Below are positions 21,701 to 31,804 of a stretch of DNA of 64,000 nt, one piece after another. The DNA lies in the NCBI GenBank assembly GCA_009829735.1, contig CM020620.1, forward strand, positions 18,744,354 to 18,808,353, read 5' to 3'. Each line of letters begins with the position of its first letter. Positions within the stretch are counted from its first letter, which is position 1. The DNA comes from Pyropia yezoensis. Taxonomy: Eukaryota; Rhodophyta; Bangiophyceae; Bangiales; Bangiaceae. The position numbers were made by a program, and so were the translations under genes. The notes beneath the pieces are model-generated. The model was not told the DNA's origin. It did no database searches and saw only the letters and a list, made by a program, of their open reading frames with translations.

Positions 21701-22646
21701 TGGCGCGGGCGCCCTCGTGGCTGCGGGACGGACAGTCGCAGGCACTGAGGGGGACGCCAGTGGGGGGGGCGCAACTGGGTGGGGACTCTCACAATGAGGC
21801 GGCAGCCTGGACGAGGCGGTGCCACCTGCTTCCAGCCCTTCTACACCCCCTCGCGGCACGCCGACCCCTCAAATTGACCAGCTCCAGGGGCCCGTCAGAC
21901 GGACCCGCGTCAGCGGCCCCACTGCAGTCGCCGCCTACCGGTGGGCACCCTCCAGCGAGGCCCCCTGGGCCTGGCCAAAATACGGTGTGAGGCCACTGAG
22001 CAGGGCGCGGCGGCCGGTGCCGGTTTGCGCTCGCGCAAGGGGGTAGGTACTGTCTGGTCGGGTGTGGCCCTGAAGGGGGGGGCACGCAGCGCGGGGGCGG
22101 GGGGGCAATGACGGCGGGGGGGGGGGGGCGCGCAGGGCGGGGGGGGGGGGGAAATCAAGGCGGGGGGGGGGGGGCGCGCAGGGCGGGGGGGGGGGGGCAA
22201 TCAGGGCGGGGGGGGGGGGCGCGCAGGGCGGGGGGGCGGGGAGTGAAGACTCGCGGGGATCGGGTCGCGGGGGGGGGCCTGCTCGCGGGGGCCCGTGGAG
22301 GGTGGCGCGCGGGGGGCGGCCCGCGCGCGGCGTGTCGGGTGGGAGCGCGGCCCGCGTGTGGGGCGGGCGAGCACCGAAGTGGAGGGCCAATCCTTCTTCA
22401 GCATACAGTCGCGTGTCCACGTGCGCTGTGACGGCCGGCGCGCGCGGCTGACAGCAGGCCGCGCGTAATGGCCAGTCGTCAGGCGCGAGCTATAAGCAGC
22501 GATTCTATATACTCAATTTGAGAGTATATACGCGATAATCGTACCCACCCTGGTCGACGAGTACTCAATACTACGAATCAAAAATCTATTTCACCGTACC
22601 CATAGTCGGAAATTTCAGTGCCCGTCATACTTTACGCCAGGCCGAA
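18787..22646. other. Long non-transposase part of the hAT element
   Basis: About 3.8 kb separates the transposase stop from the right subterminal region. Many overlapping frames are open on both strands, but they are Gly/Ala/Pro/Arg-rich and none shows a domain. A 20-plus poly-T run ending CCTAG (to 20805) looks like a plus-strand 3' splice site. This could be a second element gene with introns, captured host DNA, or expanded non-coding sequence. Confidence 0.55.
22085..22245. repeat. Tandem poly-G array inside the hAT right half
   Basis: A unit of about 45 bp (GCGCGCAGGGCG, then about 12 G, then AATCA-type spacer, then GGCG and another G run) recurs with cores at about 22129, 22174 and 22219. 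Six or more runs of 10-14 G lie within 160 bp, a strong G-quadruplex candidate on the plus strand. Confidence 0.85.
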
Positions 22647-22651
22647 AACAG

Positions 22652-22669
22652 TACTTATGACAGGGCCTG
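22652..22669 (-). repeat. Right terminal inverted repeat of the hAT element
   Basis: TACTTATGACAGGGCCTG is the exact reverse complement of the left terminal 18 bases. Confidence 0.95.
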
Positions 22670-22677
22670 CCCACAGT
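22670..22677. repeat. Right target-site duplication of the hAT element
   Basis: CCCACAGT is identical to 15402-15409. Removing the element and one copy restores a continuous AT-rich target reading ...GAAAA-CCCACAGT-GTCTAC... Confidence 0.95.
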
Positions 22678-25016
22678 GTCTACATATGAGAATCCCGTCC
22701 GGACGGCCGCAGAAGTCGGCGGCAGCCGCAGGGCAACTCGTACTAAAATATGATCCAGTGCAAGGGGGTGCATGTGCGTCGCACCGTTGGGTGCGCCAGC
22801 TCACATGCTCTTCAACGATATAAAGAAAAAAAAATTGGAGCACAGGTGCGCGACTGAAGCCTCACAGGCGTAAAAGAGAGCTCTCTCGCAGAGGTCAAAT
22901 TGGTTCTGATTGCCGCCCCAGAACGCTCATCTGGCTGACTGTTGGCCCGAACCCGACTGCTTTGCAAACCATCCGCCCGTCCCGCTCGCCCCTCCTGTGC
23001 CCAGCTGCCCTCTTTCTCCTCCTATCCCGGGTTTGAGCTCCTTGGCAGAGTCACCAGAAGAGCAGAACACGTTTATGGGCCTGTCCCGGCCTACCAGGAC
23101 CTCTCTATTTGCTGCAGTGGGCTGACGGTGGCGCAAGCGCCTATTCCCGCTTGCCCTCACCCTCCCCACCTTCCCCCCTTAACCCCCCCGGCTGTTCTCG
23201 ATAGGGTGTTGGCGGGAGCCAGCGGGCGCGCCCCACACCGCTGCACAACAACAGTCTGCCCCACGATTTCCCCAGCACGGCCACCCTCCCTCACGGACGC
23301 GTCTCTGTCAGCAAGGGGCGAGGGAGGTGCTATCATCAGGCTCATTGAAGTGGGAAAAGAGCATCTGTTCCCATGTTCTTTCAGACGCAAAGCGCTACCC
23401 GTGGAGCAGGCGAGCATCTCTACCAGCCGCAAGTCCCAGCGAGCTCCGTCGCTGTTTGGGGCGGGGGGGGCGACGCATAACCACCCCGGAGCAGGGGGGG
23501 ATGCTTTTTGGAGCTCAGGGGCTGTGATGCCGGACGTCACGATCGCGAAGGAGTCGTGCTGCTTCAGCTCTCTTCGCTCTCATTGGTCGACGGACGCGAA
23601 AAGATGCTCCACGACTAAATAATACAATCAAGTTTTTTCTGCTGTATCTCTGTAAGAAGTGCCCCAGATGGCTGCCCTGATTTGTAAACGAGAGGTGTGA
23701 AAAACCGGTGTACCCCCCCAGACGAGGGTACATTTTTTCCTCAGCAACCAGGCATCGTCCGCAGAAACGGACAAGACGGCCGGACTTCTGACGTGCTGCC
23801 GAGTCCGCTAATATGTTCTTCGAGAAAAAAGCAGCCTGGCAACCTTCCCTCATATGCGAGTTGTGACAATCTGGTGTCACAAGGATATCCGCTTAGAGTG
23901 CGTCCAGTAAAAAGTATACGTGCTCGTGTCGTGATCATGTCAATTATCGGCCACTGAACCAATCAAACCCACACTACACGACCCGCGCACGTCCACTTTT
24001 TACAGGACGCACAATGTATTGCCATACGGCACCCTTGCTTTATGGGCGTTCTACACTGCTGTACCCGTCGTTTCAGGGGATATTTTTCTCATTTTGGGGC
24101 TACTTCCTCTGTTCCATGAAATCGGACCAATGAGATGCCTTCGTGCGACGCGATCCGCTCGTTGCGACCGTCGCGCGATCGCGATCCTCCCACTTATATG
24201 GCAGGGTGCACTGGAGCGTATATCCGGATATGGACCTGTATACAGTATTCCCGCGGGCCCGCACGCGACCGAAGCGGGCGTAAGCACCGTGCAACCGCAG
24301 TCACAATTTGCAACCCCGATCGTCCACGTCGCTAAGAAGCATTGCATTGATTCAATACATACAGTCGCATCGTTTGACCGGGTCGGTCGACCTGTTGGGG
24401 CTCTTGCCGCCCGGCCTTGTTCAAACGCCCGGTCCCGTTTGAACGCTCATCTTTCAAACGCGCGGGGGGGGCGGCTCTGGGGGTGGGTGGTCCCTTCGCC
24501 ACGCGTCTGCTGCGCGACCCGGGCGGGAGCTGGGGGCGAGCGTGGGCGCGGGCGAGGCGGGCGGGCGGGGGGAGGCGCCGCGACCGCGGTCGACGCCGCT
24601 GATGCCCAGCGTGGCGCCACCTTCATCTTCCCTCCTTCCCCCCCCCCCCGCCCGCCGCAATCCCTATTGCGGCGTCCCCCTTCCGCCCACCGGTCTGCCC
24701 CTCTATCCTCCCCTTCATTCCCCCCCTCCCCCTCTCTGGGGACCCTTCCAACCCTTACGCCACCGGCGACGCGGCGTGTCGGCCTCCCCCCTTTGGGCAA
24801 CGCCAAACTTTGACTCCTTCACGTCTACGTCCTCCCACCCGTCTCCCCCCACCGACCTGGCCTCCTCCCTCCCCCCCCCCCCCCCCCCCCCCCCCTGTTT
24901 TTCTTTTCCGCTATTGCCTCCGCCTCCCTCCCGCTGCCCCCGTTGCCTCCTTCCCGCGCCTCTGTCTACCCGCGGCCGTCCCCCCACCCCCTCTATGACC
25001 CCACCCCGCCCGCGGC
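22678..25016. other. Intergenic region between the hAT element and the low-complexity gene
   Basis: No gene recognised. 22678-22850 is the far side of the hAT target site. 23600-24400 is AT-richer and contains the foldback repeat listed separately. 24590-25010 is C-rich pyrimidine sequence with a run of about 18 C near 24878-24895, likely leader or upstream sequence of the following plus-strand frame. Confidence 0.5.
23898..24012. repeat. 115-bp foldback (MITE-like) inverted repeat
   Basis: The outer 36 bases at each end are complementary with about five mismatches: GTGCGTCC-x-GTAAAAAGT on the left against ACTTTTTAC-x-GGACGCAC on the right. The loop is about 43 bp and AT-rich. There is no coding capacity. 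No clear target duplication flanks it, so its class is unassigned. Confidence 0.7.
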
Positions 25017-25515
25017 ATGGCACCGCGGCAAGCGGCATCGGGCGGCGGCGCGCCCGTCACACCCCGTCGCTACCGCCGGGGGGGGGAGGGCACGGGCGGT
25101 GCCGCCAGTGGCGCCCCCGTGGCGACGGCGGCCGCCGGCGCCATTGAGCGGCGACCGCGGCGGCCGCCGGCGGGGGTGGCGACGACCGCCGGCCCTTCCC
25201 CTCCCCTCCCCCCCCCGCCTCCTATCGGCAGGGTATCGCGGCGGCCGTGGTCGCCGCCGCCGCCGCACCCCCCCCCCCCCACCCCCCCCTCCGCACCGCG
25301 TCCACGACTCGCCGCCGCCGCCGCCGCCGCCGCCACCGTGCCCGCCGCCACTGTAGACACCCCCGCGGCGCCCGCCGCCGCCGCCGCCGCCGCCGCCGAC
25401 GATGACGACGACGACGACCGGTACGACTTTGACGCCCCCCGCTACTACCCTCTCCACCTGTGTGAGCCACCTGGGCGGCGGTCTGGGGGGGGTGGATCCC
25501 CGCTGGGCATTGGGC

Positions 25516-25548
<33 letters not shown>

Positions 25549-26312
25549 GTGTCAGCGGCAGCAGCAGTGGTGGTGGTGCCGGCGGCGGCGGCAGCGGCAG
25601 CGGCAGCGGCAGCGGCAGCGGCAGCGGCAGCGGCAGTGGCGGCGGCAGCGGCGGTGGTGGCATGCCCGCTGCCGCGCGTGGCGCGCCCCCCCCTGGGGGC
25701 TCGTGGCCGCTGCTGTCGCCCGCACCGGGCGGTGGCGTCGCGCCCCGCGGTGTCCCTGGGGGGGGTGGAGGGGGTGGTGGTGCGCGTGCCGTCGGAGCGG
25801 CGGCCGGGTGGGCGGGGGGGTCCCTGGGGGGGGGGGGCGCCGCCGCCGACGCCGTCCCCGACTTTTTCGCTGTCGCCCACGCGGGCCACGAGCGGCGGTC
25901 CCCGCGGCGGCTGCCGTCGGGCGCGGCGACTACCACCGCGGCGACTACCACCGCGGCGGTGGCGGCGGCGGCGGCTGGCATGGAGCGGCGACCGGCGCCG
26001 CTGCGGCGGTCGGCGGCGGCACCCGGCAATGGCGCGCGGGCCGGTGGCGGCGGCGGCGGCGGCGGCAGTGGTGGTGGCGGCGGTGGTGGTGGCGGCGGCG
26101 GTGGTGGTGGTGGTGGTGGTGGTGGCGGCGGCAGTGGTGGTGGTGGGGCCAGCGGCGGGCGTGCCCTGCCCCCCCTCCCCCCCGTCAATCGTCTGTCGAG
26201 TGACGCCCCCTACGCGCTGGTGCGGTCGCCCATGATGGGCGGCGTGCCGACGCCATCGCCCGCCGGCGGCGGCCGCCGCGGGCGGCGGCGACGACGGCGC
26301 CTCATCGGCAAT

Positions 26313-26364
<52 letters not shown>

Positions 26365-29313
26365 AGGCGGCCACCTCCGCCGGCGGCAGGGACGGTGACG
26401 CTGTTGCCGCGGGCGACGGCGGGGGCGGTGCGGCTGGGGGTGGGGAGGGCGGCAACGCCGGCGACGACGACGGCGGTGGCGACAGCGACGGGAGGCGGCG
26501 GCGGCGGCGGTGCCGGCTGCGCTCTGGCGGCGGCACGCCGGGGGGGGGACCCCTGCCGCCGCTGCCCCGGTGGTCCCTGCTGCTCGCGACGGGGGGGGTG
26601 GCGGCGGCGCGGCAGGCGGCAGCGGCGGTAGCGGCGGCGGCGGCAGAGGCCGCCGGCGGCGGCAGCGTCCCCCGCAGCGACGGCAGTGGGTGCCACCCCC
26701 TGGCCGTACGCGACACGCCGCCGCCGCCGTCCCCCCCCTCCCCGTCGCCGCCGCATCATTGGCGGCCAGCCACACCCCCGGCCGCCGCCGCCGCCGCCGC
26801 CGCGGCAGTGGCCACGGCAACCGGTCGCCGGGGGGGGTGGCCGCCTGCAGTGGCGGCCGGCGAGGCGCCGGCGCCACCCCGGCGGCCGCCGTGGGGGGAG
26901 CTTCCCGCGTGGCGGCCACCATGGAGGGAAGCCCCCTCCGGTGGCGGGGCGGCAGCGTCAGCGGCGGCGGCGGCGGCGGGGGCGGTCGCCGACGCTGCCG
27001 CTGTGGGGGGGGGGGGGGGCGGCCGCACCCGCCACCCGCGACCGACCTCCCCGCCCGCGTACCGCCGGGCGCGGGCGGCGACGTCAGCAGCAGCAGCAGC
27101 AGCCCCAGCAGCAGCAGCCCCAGCAGCGGCGTGGGGGGGGGGGGTGGCCGCGGCGGGGTGGCCGCCCCGTCTGTGTGGCGCACGCCCGGCAGCGGCGGCG
27201 CCGCGGCGGCGGCGGGCCGGGTGGTGGCTCTGCCGGCGGCGGCGGCGCTCCCGCCTCCCCCGCCCGCGTGGGGCACCGCCCGTCGCACGACGGGGGGCTC
27301 CCTGTGGGGCAGCCGCGCGTACAGCAGCGACGAGGAGGACAGCGACGGCGGGGGCGACCACCACTCCACCCCCGCCCCAGCTACCACCGCCACCGCCACC
27401 GCCGCCGCCGACACCGACGCCGCCGACACCGACGCCGCCGACGCCGCCACCGCCGCCGCCGCCGCCGTCCCCGCCACAGGCACGGCGGTGGCCCGCACGG
27501 TGTCGTTTGCGTCGCCACGGGGGCAGGCGGCGGCACCACGGCGGCGGCCACGCCTCCCCGACGCTGCTGCCGCCGATGCGCCGCCGCCGTCGCCGCTGCC
27601 GTCGCGCCGTGCGTCGCCTGTGGCGGCCAGGGGGGCGGCGGCGGCGGCGCGGGCGGGCGCCCCCCGGGGCCTCGACCGGTGGCTGCCCCGCCGCCCGGGC
27701 GGGGCACCCGCCACCGCCGGCGGCGGCGGTGCCGCCCCCCCCCCGCCCCCGCCCCTCCCTTCCCCGGAGTGGGCGGCGGTCGCGGCGGTACCGCCCACCG
27801 GCACCGCCCCCGCCGTCCCCGTCGGTGGCGCCGCCGCCGCCGCTGCCGCCGCTGCCCGCAGCGGCCGCGGCGGGGTTGGCGGCGGCGGCGGCGGCGTCGG
27901 CGGCGGGTCGGGCATCCCCACCCGCAGCCGCTCCTTTGGCGGCGGCCGCCGCCTGCCGCCGGGGGGTGGCGGCATTGGTGGTGGTGGTGGTGGCGGCGGC
28001 GGAGGAGGCGACGGCCGCCGCCGCGCCACCGACGCGCGTGGGGGGGCTTCCCGGGCGGCGGCGGCGGCGGCGGCGGCGGTGGCCCACCCGCGGGGGGCGG
28101 GGCGGCCGGGCGCGGCGGTGGCACCCCCACGGGCGGCCACTGCATCCGCCGCGGCGGCCGTCCCGGCCGCCGCGCCGGCCGCGCCGGCGGGGCCCCCCCC
28201 CCGCGGCCGCCGGCTGCCGCCCGCCGCGTCGGTGGCCGACCGCGACGCGGCCGCCGCGGCGGCGCGCGCGCGCGGCCGCGCCGCCGCCGCCGCCGCCGCC
28301 GCCGCTTCAGCGGCCTCGGCAGCCGCCGCGCCGCCACCGTCCATGGCGCCGCCCAGACGGCCGGCGGTGGCGGCGGCGGCGGCGGAGGCGGCGTGGCGGA
28401 CACGGCCCGCCGTGACGGCCGCCACTGTCGCCGCCACCGCCACCGCCGCGGCGGCGGGTGGCCGCAAGCGGCGACGCGACGCGACCGCCGCCGCCCCCGG
28501 GCACCCCCCCCCCCCCCCCCCCCCCGCGGCGCCACCCCCACCGCCGCCGCTGCGGGCGGTGGCGGCGGGGGCGACGACAAGGAGAACCGGGGCCCGGCAG
28601 GGCGACGGCCAGGGGCGGGGGGTGTGCTCGGCAGGAGAGCCCCGCCCCGCGGCGGGGAGCCCCGCGACGGTGGTGGCGGCCACGTTCGTGGCGGCGGCGG
28701 CGGTGGTGGTGGTGGCGGCGGCGGCGGCGGCCGGCCGCTGCGGGCGCTCTCCACCGCCGCCGCCGCCGGGCAGCGGCAGCCGTGGCGGCCGCCGGGTGCG
28801 GCGGCGGCGGCGGCGGGGGCGGCGCCGCCGCCCTCACGGCCGCGGGCGTCGCTGCCCAAAGGGGGCCTCCACCCGGCAGCGTCGCTGCCACTATCCGTGC
28901 AGGCAGGGACGCACGCCCACCCCCCCTCCTCCCCCCCGCCCCCCCCACTTCACGCGCTCCACCTCTACCCCCACCCACCACCCACCGCCGCCGCCGCTGC
29001 CACCGCCCCCTCCGCTACAGGCGCTGGCCCACACATTGCCCCCACCGCCACCACTACCACCGCCACCACCACCACCGCCACCACCACCACCACCACCACC
29101 ACCACCGCCGGCGCTGGCGCCGCCAGCGACGACCGTGCCGCCGCGGCGGCAGCGGCGGTGGCGGCCGCCGCTGCGGCACGGCGGTCGGCGGCGGCGGTGG
29201 AGGCGATGCTCGCGGCGCACAACCGGGCGGTGGAGGCGGAGCGCCGCGCCGCCCGCGCGGCACGCATCACCGCCGCCCGGGGGGGGGGGCGCCGGCCGAG
29301 TGGCCGCGGCTGA
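25017..29313 (+). CDS. Large low-complexity protein, reading frame apparently shifted at homopolymers
   Basis: From ATG 25017 the first frame gives plausible protein such as DDDDDDDRYDFDAPRYYPLH and VNRLSSDAPYALVRSPMMGG. After a run of about 15 G at 27005-27019 the plausible frame moves and reads GGSLWGSRAYSSDEEDSDGG. After a run of about 20 C at 28503-28525 it moves again, reading DDKENRGPAGRRPGAGG and ending VEAMLAAHNRAVEAERRAAR before a stop at 29313. Together about 1,430 residues rich in Gly, Ala, Pro and Arg with Asp runs, no recognised fold, and a short Ala/Arg helix at the end. The shifts may be sequencing errors, true variation, or signs that part is non-coding. Opposite-strand frames are also long, so I keep confidence low. 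Confidence 0.4.
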
Positions 29314-29494
29314 CGGGGTTGGGGGGGAGGGGCGGCACGCCCCGTGGTGGGGGGGCGGTCCGACGTTTTGGGCTGCGGGGGGTGGGGGAGTGGGGAGTAC
29401 CTACGTCGTCTCTGTCGTTTGGGGGAGGGGGGTGGGGCGGTGGGGCGTATACGTGGTTTCTGTCGTTCGGGGGAGGGGGCGACTCGCCGGTGGT

Positions 29495-29525
<31 letters not shown>

Positions 29526-31141
29526 CTCTTTCTGTACAGTCGGCGACGGCGGGGGCGGTGCCGAGAGGGTCCGTGCAAGGGTGGCGGTGCGTCTGCTGCT
29601 TGGCATGCTGGCGTGCAAACGCCTACCCTCATGACGGGAAGACGGTGAGACGGGGGAGCGGCCGTCACGTCACGGACGCCGGTGGACCGCCGCGCAGAGC
29701 TGCACCGTGCGCGGCCACGCGCGGGGTGTGGCCATCCGCGGCGCTCCCCGCCCGTAACCGCCCCGCCGCCGTCACCGCTGCTCCTGTCGCGGCCAGAGCG
29801 GCGCGAGCGCCCCCGCACGTGGCCCTCTCGCGGCCGCCATCACCCGTACGCCCCACCGTGGGGCGCCCCGTCGCCGGCTCTGCCTACGTGCGGTCTGTCC
29901 TCAAGGTGGTTGCCGAGATAGGCAGGGCGAGGGTTCCGGTGTGGGAGCGGAACCGCCCGCCGATCGTTGCTACAGCCGCAGGAGGCACGGACTCACGCGC
30001 GCCGCGGAGCGCCATGGACAGGTCAGAGTCTGTATTTTTGGTCTGGCTCCTCCGCGTGTCTGCCTGACGCGCAAATAAGAACGCGAAAGACCGCGAATCA
30101 TTCAAAGTCAAGTCAAGGTGAGCGACAGAGCCTGTGACCAGTCAGTTCAGTGTTTGCTGAAAGAAATCAAAGTTCGTATGTACATTGTCATCTGCTTCTG
30201 TAGAGGAACAGTCCAGTCGCTCATGAGCTGGTGTGGGGCCCACTCGTTGCCCTCAGGAGCCGGTGACAACCGCTCATGCGGGCGGGGAGGGATCCGGACG
30301 GCATGTCGGCTGGTCGCCGCCCCTGGCAGCGAACCACGGGGTCATGTCCAGTGTTGATTTTGTCTTGCAAAGTGTCTTGACTAAAGCTTTAGCTCTTGCA
30401 CACATGCGCAGTAGCACATCATGAACTGTGCGCATATGGACATGATGCGACTGTACATAAATACATGAGGCATCACTGTACTGTACACACATGATGTGTC
30501 CCTGAGCATCCCAGGGAGAGCAGGAATCTTTTGCCAGACTGGGCTTCACCCCGTTTGCGCCTCCCTGCGCTGCGTCTCGCTTGTCTGTGTAAGGGGTGCG
30601 GCGATGCCGTCCATGTCTGCCACCTGGCCCAACGTCTGTCTCTAGCAGACCCCCGTCGCTGATTGGGGTCGCCCGACATCCCCTCTCCCCGCACGTGCGC
30701 TTCGCGTGGACGGGGGACTGGGGAGCGCCGCCCGCCGTAGCGTCGGTCAGCTGCCCTCGCGGTCCGTCGGGGGACGCTGAGCACAGCTTCGGCTGCCGCC
30801 GCTCCTCACCAGCGAGGTACACGCTGTTGGGCCCTCTGGACAGGGCCCCTGTCTCGACCAGCGAGGGCGCGTCCGCCCATGGAGGCAGAACGCACTCTGT
30901 CTCGCCATGGAGACAGAGTGTGCTCTGGTGTGACGCCGGTAGGTATATCAGCCCTGTGCAGTACACGACTACACGCTTTCCTGCCACTCCACACCACCCA
31001 AGCCACTCTACCAGACCTCCACGCCCCGCTGAGCCGTCGACTTTCCAGCCGTTGTGCAAGCCAGGGGTGTGCCCACCACTGCGTTGCTGCTCGCAACGGC
31101 TGCCTGTCTTCAATCTCTCCCTCTTATATTGTGCCGCAGCC
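29314..31141. other. Intergenic region with a strong pyrimidine tract
   Basis: A T/C tract at 29493-29534 ends CTGTACAG at 29539, a textbook plus-strand 3' splice site, so an exon of the upstream low-complexity gene could begin there. Near 30370-30490 the DNA is AT-richer with a 12-bp palindrome CTAAAGCTTTAG (30381-30392). The region before 31142 contains the promoter and leader of the cysteine-rich gene. A TATATC pocket lies near 30947. No other gene recognised. Confidence 0.45.
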
Positions 31142-31804
31142 ATGGCGACTGGAGTACGCGCTGTCGCTGCCGCCACGTCCTTGACCATCGCCATGCTCCT
31201 CGCCGCCTCGCTGGTTGACGCCATCGCCGTGGGCGAGACGTGCCCGTGCGCCCTGTCTGGTGGGGGCGGCCGGTGCCTCGACTTCCAGTTGGGCATCTCC
31301 CCGTCGGGCACCTGCTCCATCCGTGCGTGCCAGGCATCCTACAAGTGCGTGGCGCCGGGCACCAACACCCACATCTGCCTTGCAAAGGAAGGCAGCGGCA
31401 AAGTGACCCGTTGCACCGTCGCCACCACCGCGGGCCAGAAGACCTGCCCTTGCACCATCGTGCAAGTCAGTGGCGCCCCCCCGAGGCTGATGCCGATGCC
31501 GACGACGCCGGGGTGCAGCGTCAATGGCGACTGCGGGGACGACAAGGTGTGCGTGTCGGGAACGTGCGAGGCGGCGGACGATTGTGAGGGAGGCAAGAAG
31601 CAGGCGTGCGATACCGCCTACACCCTCTTTACGAAGGAAACCAACAGCAAGGCCAAGTGCTGCGCCGCCACCAGCCAGTGCGTCAAGACTGGCATCCAGG
31701 GCGGCGAGTCGACGGCGTGCTCCACCGACTGTGGCAAGAATTGCGATCCTTTCTGCTCCTTTTCTGGTGCTGCTGGGCTGCCCTTGTGCAGCAACGGTCC
31801 GTAA
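31142..31804 (+). CDS. Secreted cysteine-rich protein
   Basis: ATG 31142 is in good context (GCAGCCATGGCG) and gives 220 residues. The frame extends upstream without a stop, but that part looks non-coding. Residues 1 to about 29 form a signal peptide: TSLTIAMLLAASLVDAIA. The mature part is packed with cysteines in paired patterns: ETCPCAL, CSIRACQASYKC, KTCPCTI, CSVNGDCGDDKVCVSGTCEAADDC, KCCAATSQC, CSTDCGKNCDPFC. This implies an oxidised extracellular or cell-wall protein. The DKVCVSGTC segment resembles small disulfide-knot modules seen in many secreted eukaryotic proteins. No catalytic motif is recognised and I do not assign a function. No intron. Confidence 0.82.
   Translation: MATGVRAVAAATSLTIAMLLAASLVDAIAVGETCPCALSGGGGRCLDFQLGISPSGTCSIRACQASYKCVAPGTNTHICLAKEGSGKVTRCTVATTAGQKTCPCTIVQVSGAPPRLMPMPTTPGCSVNGDCGDDKVCVSGTCEAADDCEGGKKQACDTAYTLFTKETNSKAKCCAATSQCVKTGIQGGESTACSTDCGKNCDPFCSFSGAAGLPLCSNGP

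Larger units (their letters stand above)
15410..22669 (+). mobile_element. Complete autonomous-looking hAT DNA transposon (7,260 bp)
   Basis: Termini are perfect 18-bp inverted repeats, CAGGCCCTGTCATAAGTA at 15410-15427 and its complement at 22652-22669, flanked by identical 8-bp duplications CCCACAGT. One long intact transposase gene lies inside on the plus strand. Subterminal DNA on both sides is AT-richer and carries GAGTAC/GTACTC-type words (for example near 15437 and 22560), typical of transposase binding regions. Only about 3.4 kb is explained by the left end plus the transposase. The remaining 3.8 kb downstream is GC-rich, with poly-G arrays and no recognised gene. Perfect ends and an exact duplication suggest recent insertion. 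Confidence 0.95.

Noticed and set aside
25445..28860. Several minus-strand frames of 250-800 codons
   Set aside because: They are antisense to the plus-strand frames with less repetitive peptides (DRYDFDAPRYYPLH, GSRAYSSDEEDSDG). They consist of Ala/Pro/Arg/Gly runs expected from reading GC repeats backwards.
30596..31141. N-terminal extension of the cysteine-rich protein
   Set aside because: The frame is open, but the signal peptide and good ATG context at 31142 mark the start. The upstream peptide is unlike the mature protein.
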